Assembly (NCBI RefSeq): GCF_038397735.1
Contig: NZ_CP151635.1
Coordinates: 1,922,001-1,986,000 of the forward strand
DNA length: 64,000 bases
Direction: 5' to 3'
DNA from: Microbacterium sp. LWH13-1.2
GTDB taxonomy: Bacteria > Actinomycetota > Actinomycetes > Actinomycetales > Microbacteriaceae
The notes under the pieces are model-generated. The model did no database searches and was not told where the DNA came from. It saw only the letters and a list, made by a program, of their open reading frames with translations. Position numbers and translations under genes: made by a program. Shown here one piece after another: positions 54,297 to 60,867 of the stretch (position 1 is its first letter; each line of letters starts with the position of its first letter).

Positions 54297-54699
54297 CGCC
54301 GAACGACTCTTCCGGAGCATGCGCCTCCACCTCCAGCGCGAAGGGGATGCCGATCAGCCCGATCACCGGCAGTGTGGTCCGCACGCGCACGTCGATCGTC
54401 GGCTGCCCGAGCGACGTCGAGCGCCCGATGGTCACGTCCTCGGCATACGCCTCTCCGACAGCACGGACGATCTGTGCGCGCGCACGCTCTGCGCCGTCCT
54501 CGAGGCTCGTGTCGGCGAGTGCAGCGTGATACGCCCCCTCGACGGCCGAATCGTGCACGACGTTGCGGACGTACACCGCAAGAGCGAGCTGCATCACGGC
54601 GAGCGTGAGCAGAGTGAGCAGGGTCCCCACCATCACGAACTCGACCGCGCTCGAACCGCGTTCGTCGAGAAGTCGGCGACGGATCGTCGGGTTGGGCAT
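54289..54699 (-). CDS. TadE-family pilus protein
   Basis: 136 aa. LDERGSSAVEFVMVGTLLTLLTLAVMQLAL is the processing-type N-terminus, followed by a periplasmic-type domain ending FALEVEAHAPEESFGDG. First intact gene of the pilus operon on this side; the gene before it is truncated by the mobile element. The genes for ATPase and platform proteins, usually upstream, are not in the window. Confidence 0.87.
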   Translation of the reverse strand: MPNPTIRRRLLDERGSSAVEFVMVGTLLTLLTLAVMQLALAVYVRNVVHDSAVEGAYHAALADTSLEDGAERARAQIVRAVGEAYAEDVTIGRSTSLGQPTIDVRVRTTLPVIGLIGIPFALEVEAHAPEESFGDG

Positions 54700-54714
54700 G
54701 GGAGCACTCGCCCG

Positions 54715-54840
54715 TCAGATGCCCGACACGCGTTGGATCGCCTGTTCGAACAGAGTGCTCAGTGCGGGACCCGCGACCGCCCAGATCAGCACGACGAGTC
54801 CGGCGGTCATGAGTGTGACGAGAACCCAGCCTCTAGTACT
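54715..54840 (-). pseudogene. 3' remnant of a small pilin-like tad gene
   Basis: The leftward frame ends ...RGWVLVTLMTAGLVVLIW, continuing AVAGPALSTLFEQAIQRVSGI and a stop 15 bp before the TadE start. It is the hydrophobic C-terminal half of a short Flp-pilin-like protein of the kind that precedes tadE in actinobacteria. Upstream the frame runs into the integrase region without any start of such a protein. The 5' half should lie at the far end of the mobile element, outside the window. Confidence 0.65.
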
Positions 54841-54849
54841 CTTGCACCT
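54825..54849. other. Left attachment site (attL), approximate
   Basis: The host pilin frame is intact up to about 54836 and the integrase ATG is at 54850, so the junction lies in this short interval. Serine integrases typically lie next to one att site and share only a few bases between sites, so the crossover dinucleotide cannot be fixed without the right end. Confidence 0.5.
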
Positions 54850-56382
54850 ATGTCTGACCCTCGCGACCTCGTGGACCTGTATCTGCGGCTCAGCGTAGAC
54901 CGCGACGGCAAGGACTCCCTAGAGCGCCAAGAAAAGGACCTTCGAGCCTGGGCGACGCGGGAGGGTCTGACAGTGCGCACCGTCTGGGCCGACAAGGTGT
55001 CGGGATTCAAGAAGGTGAATCGCGACGACTTCGACGGGGCCGTATCCGCTGTTAGCTCGGGCGAGGTCGGCACGCTCGCCGTGTGGAAGTTGGATCGTCT
55101 CTCGCGTCGCGGCGCCGGTCAGGTCGGTCTCGTGCTCGATGATGTCGAGGAAGTCGGCGGGCGTCTCTTCTTCCTCAAGGATTCACTCGATTCCACAGTG
55201 CCCGGTCACCGCATGGTCATCTTGGTTGTCTCGGAACAGGCGCGGGCTGAGTCCGCGAATACGTCTCTTCGAGTCCGCGACAAGATCGCCAAAGATGCCG
55301 CGAAGGGCATTCCCAAGAAGGGCACGCGGCCATTCGGGTATGAGCCTGACGGGATCACCCTTCGACCCTCAGAGGCCGACCTGATCCGCGATGCTGTGGC
55401 CGACGTGCTCGCCGGTGAGCGGTCCATGCTCAGGATCGCGAAGGATTGGACGGAGGCCGGGGTGCTCACTGACGGCATGAAGCGGGAGCGCCGGGGCAAG
55501 GACGGTATCAAGAAACCAGCACTCCGCCGTTGGACGGCCACCACGGTACGGAGTGTGCTTCTCCGGGAGCGTAATGCGGGCCTCTTGGTGCATGAGGGTG
55601 TGGTGATGCCGGTGAGCCTGATCCAGTCGATCATCACTCTGGAGGATCACGACAATCTCAAGGCACGTGTCAAGGTCGGCATTCCTCTGAGTGGGCGCGC
55701 ACACTCTCTACTGGGCGGGATCATCCGGTGCGGAGAGTGTGACGCCACCATGCACGGCACGATTGCCTACTCACAGCGCAAGGGCGGGCCTAGGAACGTC
55801 TATCGCGTTTACAAGTGCCAGAACACCCTCTACGACAAGAGCCGCCGCCACGCGAGCATTCAGGCGCCCATCGCTGATGATCTGTTCGTCGGGTTCATCT
55901 TCCGTGATCTGTTTGTCGATGAACTCCACTCCCCCGAGACGGACGACCGGACAGCGGCGCTCAAGGCCGTCACAGCCCGCCTGGCGAGCTTGGTGGAGAG
56001 CATCGAGCACGTGGGTCATGTCCTGCTGGACCCAAGCCTGAAGAGCCTACACAGCCAAGCGCGGGGTGAATTGAAGGTGCGCGAAGCGGAGCGATCCGGG
56101 CTCGAGCAAGAGCGAGACGCTTTGCTGGCCCAGACTGTGGACGGTGGCGCTCTCGCCGCTTTTATAGCGGAATGGCGAAGCCGGGGCGAAGGGTTTTCGG
56201 ATGAAGCCGACATGGAGGATTGGAACCGGCGCTTTTGGGCTGCGTGGGAGGGTGTTGGCCTGGACGGCCAGCGGGCCATGATCCGAGCGCGATACAGGCC
56301 CTCGGTTCGAGTGGGAGGGCGGGGCGTCGGCAGAATCAGCCCCCACCCCATCAATCCAGTCACGTTCGGGCAACCGGTCTAG
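54850..56382 (+). CDS. Large serine recombinase (integrase)
   Basis: 510 aa. N-terminal resolvase domain: LYLRLSVDRDGKDS with catalytic Ser15, and VWKLDRLSRRG. The recombinase domain follows (KGIPKKGTRPFGYEPDG, ~152-168), then a zinc-ribbon with Cys294, Cys297 and Cys323; the usual fourth Cys seems replaced by His334. A coiled-coil segment (~385-435) comes before the C-terminus. It integrates and, with a helper, excises the element at att sites. It starts 10-15 bp from the junction. A TACTCT at 54837 with 7 nt to the ATG suggests a leaderless message. Confidence 0.95.
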   Translation: MSDPRDLVDLYLRLSVDRDGKDSLERQEKDLRAWATREGLTVRTVWADKVSGFKKVNRDDFDGAVSAVSSGEVGTLAVWKLDRLSRRGAGQVGLVLDDVEEVGGRLFFLKDSLDSTVPGHRMVILVVSEQARAESANTSLRVRDKIAKDAAKGIPKKGTRPFGYEPDGITLRPSEADLIRDAVADVLAGERSMLRIAKDWTEAGVLTDGMKRERRGKDGIKKPALRRWTATTVRSVLLRERNAGLLVHEGVVMPVSLIQSIITLEDHDNLKARVKVGIPLSGRAHSLLGGIIRCGECDATMHGTIAYSQRKGGPRNVYRVYKCQNTLYDKSRRHASIQAPIADDLFVGFIFRDLFVDELHSPETDDRTAALKAVTARLASLVESIEHVGHVLLDPSLKSLHSQARGELKVREAERSGLEQERDALLAQTVDGGALAAFIAEWRSRGEGFSDEADMEDWNRRFWAAWEGVGLDGQRAMIRARYRPSVRVGGRGVGRISPHPINPVTFGQPV

Positions 56383-56476
56383 TCCCCCGCATGTTCGATG
56401 CGGGCGTGCCCCTTCGACCACCGACCAGACAGCCTGACCCCGTGCCCGCGAAGATGCCTCAGATATATTCGCGAGC

Positions 56477-57172
56477 ATGGAGCAACGCTACGTATTCGAC
56501 CTGACGTTCCCGACGGGTAATCCCGAGCAGAGGGTTCACCTGAAGTTCGAAGGTGGTGGAGACGAGCTGGTGTTTCCACTCATCGCCGCCGCCTTCGCAC
56601 GGCTGGGGCGACACGAAGACGGCACAACCGGCTTCTTGCTCTCACCTGCGGACGCACTCGACCATGACCAAGGCGTCGAGGATTCGCAATTCCTACTCCT
56701 CGAAGGACACGAGACAGCGCATGACCTTCGATTCCTCATCGGTCCGAACGACGACGCGGTGTTCCTGCGCACCGGCGGGTGGGGCGGCACGGGCCTTCCC
56801 GAGATGTACAACTGGGTGCTCAGTGATCTGCTGCCGTTCGGACGCACCTTTTTAGAAGTCTACGGAGCCGTGGAGTTCATCAAGGTAGCTGGCCGTGCAG
56901 TCGAAGCCAGGAAGAACCGAGAACTGCGGCGCGAGGCAGAGGCATGGCTAAGGTCCGACAGCAAGGAAGTGTGGGGCTTGCTACTAGACGCGGTTAGGCG
57001 CTCAGATGCTTGGCCCGTCGACGACCTGACTAGAACGTTCGCGTTGTCGATCACGGACGCAACGCGCCTGATGACAGTGTGCGGATACACGTACGATCCG
57101 GCCTCGCGGTGCTACTACCGGATGAACGCGTACCCCGGACTGTTCGACCAGTTGGACGGCGGAGGCGCGTGA
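56477..57172 (+). CDS. Hypothetical protein of the mobile element
   Basis: 231 aa, acidic, soluble. A beta-rich N-terminal half (YVFDLTFPTGNPEQRVHLKF, then GGWGGTGLPEMYNW) is followed by an amphipathic helical part (VEARKNRELRREAEAWLRSD) and a small C-terminal domain. I recognise no family. No obvious ribosome site precedes the ATG. It ends 6 bp before the convergent gene. Confidence 0.65.
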   Translation: MEQRYVFDLTFPTGNPEQRVHLKFEGGGDELVFPLIAAAFARLGRHEDGTTGFLLSPADALDHDQGVEDSQFLLLEGHETAHDLRFLIGPNDDAVFLRTGGWGGTGLPEMYNWVLSDLLPFGRTFLEVYGAVEFIKVAGRAVEARKNRELRREAEAWLRSDSKEVWGLLLDAVRRSDAWPVDDLTRTFALSITDATRLMTVCGYTYDPASRCYYRMNAYPGLFDQLDGGGA

Positions 57173-57178
57173 TCGGCC

Positions 57179-57460
57179 TCAGAAAGGGCTGAACCTGGCA
57201 CGGATCGCATCATGCAAGGTCGGCTGCGACGGGTAACCCTGCTGCCTAGGATCAAACGACCCGTCTTCGAGGCGGTAGACGGTCGCCTGAAGTCCGAACT
57301 GTCGATGTGCCTGCCATGCGTGCTCGCCGGTTCGTAGCACATTGATCTCTACGGCGCTCGTCTCCCCGTGGAACTCGATGATGAATTCGTAACCCACCGG
57401 CTTCTTGATTGCGTCGTCTGGTTGGAGGTCGTCGTGGTCTTTCGTCATGTACTTAGCCAT
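57179..57460 (-). CDS. Hypothetical small protein
   Basis: 93 aa. A Lys/Asp-rich start (MAKYMTKDHDDLQPDDA) is followed by a compact mixed alpha/beta sequence with GYEFIIEFHGETSAVEINVLR. No family recognised. It could start at GTG 57466. Convergent with the preceding gene, a layout often seen in element cargo. Confidence 0.5.
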   Translation of the reverse strand: MAKYMTKDHDDLQPDDAIKKPVGYEFIIEFHGETSAVEINVLRTGEHAWQAHRQFGLQATVYRLEDGSFDPRQQGYPSQPTLHDAIRARFSPF

Positions 57461-57597
57461 GCGCACAGATTACGTCCAACGAGAATGTCAGCGTTCCCCT
57501 GCGATCGACCCCGGCTTCTACATCTGACACTACGCATCGATCATCTGCACGGCGTTGGACCGGGACCGAACGAGCGGAGATCAAGACAAGGGCCGGA

Positions 57598-57741
57598 TCA
57601 TCGCGGCAGGACTAGCCGCCCACACTCCCAGCACTGCCAGATGGGGCCGCGATGCGTCGTGCAGACGGTCATCGAGATAGAACAGTGGGCGCACGTGGGT
57701 GGGTTCGCGAGGTCTAACGCGGGTAAGTGGGAGTCATTCAC
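57598..57741 (-). CDS. Zinc-ribbon-like mini-protein
   Basis: 47 aa from GTG 57741. It has two CxxC knuckles, CAHC (17-20) and CWEC (37-40), with another Cys and a His between (VCTTHRGPIWQ). The spacing fits a zinc ribbon. Trp/Cys-rich mini-proteins of this sort occur in actinophages. No ribosome site is visible at the GTG, so the start is uncertain. The opposite-strand frame is longer but unlike protein. Confidence 0.5.
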   Translation of the reverse strand: MNDSHLPALDLANPPTCAHCSISMTVCTTHRGPIWQCWECGRLVLPR

Positions 57742-57778
57742 GCTGGAAAACGTACTCAGCGATCCGCCCTGTCAGCGC

Positions 57779-57787
57779 TTATCCACA
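57779..57787 (+). other. DnaA box (consensus)
   Basis: TTATCCACA, a perfect DnaA-binding consensus, followed by the AT-richer GATATACACACAAG. It is a single box, so an origin cannot be claimed from it alone. Confidence 0.45.
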
Positions 57788-58048
57788 GATATACACACAA
57801 GAATGTAGCTGGGAGTTCGCTGGGAAGATGAAGGCACGATGTAGTCGCGCACTGTCTGCATAGCGGTGGATGGCGGCCTATGCCGACCCACAGCGGCCTT
57901 TTGGGCTACCTAGTACATGGGACCTAGACCCGTTACTCACCTTGTTACTCCCTCGGGATGTCTGTCGCCGCTCGTAGACTGAAGACGCAAGGTTCCGCCT
58001 CCCGATGACACCACACAGTGTCACCGGGAAACGACAACCGAGCACAGA

Positions 58049-58088
58049 GAAAGCCCCCGAGCCTGACAACTCATAAAGGGGGGCTTTC
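58049..58088. terminator. Rho-independent-like hairpin
   Basis: GAAAGCCCCC pairs with GGGGGCTTTC around about 20 nt. The A/T ends of the stem give it U-rich flanks on both strands. It probably ends transcription towards either side. Confidence 0.65.
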
Positions 58089-58260
58089 ACTGCGGAACAG
58101 GGCGACCTCAGTCCTCACAGGGACAGGGCCGGGGGCCGCTTCGTAGCTACCAACTGCGGAGCGGCCTTCCTGTCAGTGTACCTAGCCGAAATCTACGCGT
58201 GGGGTCAGACATTCCGCCTGAGCCTCCCGTCCACCTACCTCCCTGCTCTACGCTCAGTGC

Positions 58261-58458
58261 ATGGATAGATGGTTCACCGCGTACTTCAGACGCGACAACT
58301 CCGCGACGGGCAACACGGCTGTTCTTCTTTCAGAGGATGGCACCTATCCGGCGCGCCTCGCCTGGGAAGGCGGAGTGTACGAACTCGACTTCGCGCACGA
58401 TACGGCACCTGAAGCCCACTACGAGTACATCCATGACCTTCCGGAGAACTCGAACTAG
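58261..58458 (+). CDS. Hypothetical small protein
   Basis: 65 aa (MDRWFTAYFRRDNSATGNT...), acidic in its second half (FAHDTAPEAHYEYIHDLPEN). No ribosome site of note and no family. It stands alone, convergent with the resolvase gene. It could be a small regulator or spurious; codon use looks coding. Confidence 0.45.
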   Translation: MDRWFTAYFRRDNSATGNTAVLLSEDGTYPARLAWEGGVYELDFAHDTAPEAHYEYIHDLPENSN

Positions 58459-58482
58459 GCGGCAGGATCACGCCTCAAGGTT

Positions 58483-59043
58483 TCAGGCCGATTGAAGCAC
58501 GCGATACAACGTTGCAGGGCTGATCCCCACCATGCGCGCGATGTCGGCGCGAGTGTGATCACCGGAGCGAACTAGGGCCATGATCGTGGCCAGCTTCTTG
58601 GCATCCACCACTGACGGACGCCCGCCCACGTTCCCCTTGGCCTTCGCGGCTTCGAGACCGGCACGAGTGCGCTCAGCCATCGTGGCCCGCTCAAGCTCTG
58701 CGAACGCGGCGAGGATCGTCAGCATGGCCTTACCCATAGGACCAGCGCTGAGGTCGATCTGTTCCGTCAGACTCTTAAAGGTCACGCCCCGGTCGATCAG
58801 GGTCTCGATAACCTCCAGTACGTTGCGGGTGTTGCGGCCAAGGCGGTCGAGCTTCCACACAACGAACGTGTCTCCACGGTCCAGCCGGTCGAGTGCCTTG
58901 TCGAGTTCGGGGCGGGATGCCAACGCGCCACTCACGCCGTGATCCGTGTAGACCCGATCCACCTTCGCCTTGGTCATAGCCAGGTCCTGGGAGGCCGTGT
59001 CCTGATCCTTGGTGCTGACTCGCGTGTATCCGATGATCGCCAT
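58483..59043 (-). CDS. Small serine recombinase (resolvase/invertase type)
   Basis: 186 aa. IGYTRVSTKDQDTASQ carries the catalytic Ser10, followed by VVWKLDRLGRNTRN and AELERATMAERTRAGL, then a Hin-like C-terminal HTH (TRADIARMVGISPATLYRVL). The length and domains match Tn3-type resolvases. In a circular element it would resolve multimers; an invertase role is possible. A dyad directly at the start codon may be its site. No transposase is nearby. Confidence 0.93.
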   Translation of the reverse strand: MAIIGYTRVSTKDQDTASQDLAMTKAKVDRVYTDHGVSGALASRPELDKALDRLDRGDTFVVWKLDRLGRNTRNVLEVIETLIDRGVTFKSLTEQIDLSAGPMGKAMLTILAAFAELERATMAERTRAGLEAAKAKGNVGGRPSVVDAKKLATIMALVRSGDHTRADIARMVGISPATLYRVLQSA

Positions 59044-59048
59044 GCCTC

Positions 59049-59096
59049 AATACTCTCAAAACCCATCTGTCTCATCAAGACCTTGTGAGAGATATT
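59049..59096. promoter_or_regulatory. Candidate res/operator site of the resolvase
   Basis: AATACTCTCA (59049-59058) is repeated inverted as TGAGAGATATT (59086-59096), with an inner TCTCA/TGAGA pair at 59070 and 59086. It lies 5 bp upstream of the resolvase start, the usual place of res subsites. Confidence 0.4.
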
Positions 59097-59184
59097 TCTG
59101 CGATACCTTTTTGGGATCAGATCGGCACCGTACCGGCGCTCTCACCCACCCATCGTTTTTGATAGAGAACGTTCCAGGCATAGG

Positions 59185-59228
59185 ACAGCCCGCCCCATCG
59201 GACCTTGACGAAGGACGGGGCGGGCTGT
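59185..59228. terminator. Strong hairpin, third after the small-gene operon
   Basis: ACAGCCCGCCCC pairs perfectly with GGGGCGGGCTGT (12 bp) around 20 nt. It lies between the small-gene operon and the resolvase gene, both leftward. Confidence 0.75.
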
Positions 59229-59235
59229 GGAGGGT

Positions 59236-59261
59236 GTCACCCTTCCCTGTGAGAGGGTGAC
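59236..59261. terminator. Hairpin, second after the small-gene operon
   Basis: GTCACCC pairs with GGGTGAC around 12 nt, 7 bp from the neighbouring hairpin. Confidence 0.6.
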
Positions 59262-59264
59262 GGG

Positions 59265-59297
59265 TCTGTGCGCGCTGACAGAAGAAGCACGCACAGA
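59265..59297. terminator. Hairpin, first after the small-gene operon
   Basis: TCTGTGCG pairs with CGCACAGA around 17 nt, 8 bp after the last gene's stop. It is followed in the leftward direction by two more hairpins. Confidence 0.6.
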
Positions 59298-59305
59298 GGA
59301 CTTTT

Positions 59306-59533
59306 CTACTTCTGGGATTCCTCGGCGGCGAGAGCGGCCAGGCGAGCGACCTCGGCACGCTCGCCAGCGGTGAGGGTGGCGTGCTCGCCGCGCATCAGAC
59401 GGTCGGCCTCGCCTTCGCCGGTGAGCATCTTGCGGATATCCGCCTCAGTCCACGTCGTGAACTCTGCTTGCTCTACCTTCGCGGCCTTCTCTTGCTCGCG
59501 CAGAAGGGCGGCGAGTGCGTAGATGTCAGTCAT
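59306..59533 (-). CDS. Hypothetical small protein (last of four coupled genes)
   Basis: 75 aa, helical and charged: MTDIYALAALLREQEKAAKV with a coiled-coil look, then ADIRKMLTGEGEADRLM and an Ala-rich end. The start ATG 59533 overlaps the upstream stop in ATGACTGA. No family recognised. Confidence 0.6.
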   Translation of the reverse strand: MTDIYALAALLREQEKAAKVEQAEFTTWTEADIRKMLTGEGEADRLMRGEHATLTAGERAEVARLAALAAEESQK

Positions 59534-59672
59534 TCTTGGTTCCAATCCCTGCGAGGGTGCGCACGGTCACGTCGAGGTCTGCTACTTCGTCTTCGCTCAA
59601 CACGATTTCGCCGCGCACGTGAGCCAGGAGGGCGTCGAGGGTGGCGAGGAAGGCGTCATCCGTCACACTCAT
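59526..59672 (-). CDS. Hypothetical mini-protein (third of four coupled genes)
   Basis: 48 aa: MSVTDDAFLATLDALLAHVR, then GEIVLSEDEVADLDVTVRTL and a short tail. It fits exactly between its neighbours, with ATGA overlap upstream and an 8-bp overlap downstream, which supports it as a real gene despite its size. Acidic and helical; function unknown. Confidence 0.6.
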   Translation of the reverse strand: MSVTDDAFLATLDALLAHVRGEIVLSEDEVADLDVTVRTLAGIGTKND

Positions 59673-60070
59673 CTGTAGTCCTCATTCAAATGACGGAGCA
59701 CTTCGCCGTGATCGCGCCAGACCTTCTGGACGGCAAGCTTGCGGGCGGCGGGATCACTAATCTTGCGCGAGTACTCCAGCTTGGCGAACGCGGCCTTGAA
59801 AACTTGATACTCGTCGTCCTCACCGATCACCATGTCTTCGGGGGCTGGGCCAGTACCGAAGCGCTGACTGCCCCACTTTTGCACCTGCTCCTGCGGCGTA
59901 AGGTCCAAGAATGAACTCCCTAGACGATCCTTGGTCAGTTCGTATGTCTCCGGTGAGACCGTAAACGTCTCACCACGGGAGAGAACTCGGCCTGCGGCGG
60001 CGTCACCGGCGGCAGAGAAGGCGGGGAGGGTCAGCCCCGTGGCGCGGCAATGAAAAATCTTGTCAGTCAT
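59669..60070 (-). CDS. Hypothetical protein (second of four coupled genes)
   Basis: 133 aa. MTDKIFHCRATGLTLPAFSA, SRGETFTVSPETYELTKDRLG, then a helical half (VFKAAFAKLEYSRKISDPAAR). The ATG overlaps the preceding stop (ATGA). The size and coupling resemble small phage structural or head-joining genes, but I see no diagnostic motif. Confidence 0.6.
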   Translation of the reverse strand: MTDKIFHCRATGLTLPAFSAAGDAAAGRVLSRGETFTVSPETYELTKDRLGSSFLDLTPQEQVQKWGSQRFGTGPAPEDMVIGEDDEYQVFKAAFAKLEYSRKISDPAARKLAVQKVWRDHGEVLRHLNEDYR

Positions 60071-60576
60071 CGGGAAACTCCTAGGTACTTCGCGAGCGTT
60101 CGGGCGAACGCTTCGAGTTCGGGGAAGGTGTCAACGGCGCTCAGGAGAGCAAGACCGGCTTGGGGATCGCGGCGGATCATGACTTTCACAGCCTCTGTGA
60201 ACAACTCGGCCTCGGCCATGTACTCCGCCGATGAAGTGTCCGTAATGCCTAGCTCATCGATGAGCTTCGTCAGTACGTCGGACTCCGCCTTAATCATTCG
60301 AGCCTGATGCACTGGGCTACCGGTGAGCTTCGCCTGTCGGCGGGAGTCTCGGGCGTGATCCGCCGCTTCGATCAGCCGTGTGAGCACGTTCGCGGTCGTC
60401 GGTTCACCGTCGAGTACGCGCGCAAGCTCGCTCTTTCTGGCAATGGCGTAGCGTCCGACGCTCGACGTGGCGAGCGACATTTCCTTGGCGATGACGGAAT
60501 AGGGCACGCCGTCATCAAGCATTGTGTTAATGCGCGTGATTTGCGGGTGCAGTGCCACCGTGCTTTGTCGTGTCAT
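60067..60576 (-). CDS. HTH protein, possibly small-terminase-like (first of four coupled genes)
   Basis: 169 aa. The N-terminus forms a homeodomain-like helix-turn-helix (HPQITRINTMLDDGVPYSVI, then AKEMSLATSSVGRYA), followed by long helices (ARMIKAESDVLTKLIDELGI) and a C-terminal AVKVMIRRDPQAGLALLSAV. This order, HTH then oligomerising helices, fits small terminase subunits of actinophages as well as DNA-binding regulators. No large terminase gene is beside it. ATG 60576 has AGGAAG 8 nt upstream. Confidence 0.6.
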   Translation of the reverse strand: MTRQSTVALHPQITRINTMLDDGVPYSVIAKEMSLATSSVGRYAIARKSELARVLDGEPTTANVLTRLIEAADHARDSRRQAKLTGSPVHQARMIKAESDVLTKLIDELGITDTSSAEYMAEAELFTEAVKVMIRRDPQAGLALLSAVDTFPELEAFARTLAKYLGVSR

Positions 60577-60606
60577 ATGCGAACTTCCTAATAGAGAGTA
60601 GGAGGA

Positions 60607-60686
60607 GCGCAGAGGGACCAACGTTTTCGATCAGCCCACGGCGAAGGAGTCCAGACGAACTATCCGTGGGATCAACGCCTCTGCGC
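60607..60686 (-). promoter_or_regulatory. Structured RNA or terminator between initiator gene and small-gene operon
   Basis: A nested fold: outer stem GCGCAGAGG (60607-60615) with CCTCTGCGC (60678-60686), inner stem CCCACGG (60635-60641) with CCGTGGG (60664-60670). It lies just upstream of the four-gene operon, in its leader, and after the initiator gene. It could be a terminator, an attenuator or a small RNA. Confidence 0.45.
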
Positions 60687-60867
60687 CCTTCCTATGCTTT
60701 CTACTATCGCGCACTGGCATCCCAGAATGCGGGTCTCATCCCAGTGGATTTCGGGAAGCTCTCGCGCATTATCCAAAAATAGCTGATGCGATCTGCGGGC
60801 CTCTAATTCTCTCCAGGTCCACGGATACCTGACATTGCACACTAGGCGCTGATAATGGCGCACGGTG

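Larger units (their letters stand above)
57742..58260. other. Non-coding stretch of the element
   Basis: About 520 bp without a convincing gene. It holds a perfect DnaA box at 57779-57787 in an AT-richer patch, a TGACAC-CACACA-GTGTCA dyad at 58006-58023, a strong hairpin at 58049-58088, and a GGCCGCT...AGCGGCC stem near 58136-58165. It could contain regulatory or replication sites. Confidence 0.5.

Noticed and set aside
57368..57808. Rightward 146-codon frame
   Set aside because: Composition is unlike a protein and it overlaps two better leftward genes, including the CxxC mini-protein.
58483..59043. Resolvase as part of a Tn3-type transposon
   Set aside because: No tnpA, no 38-bp terminal repeats seen nearby.
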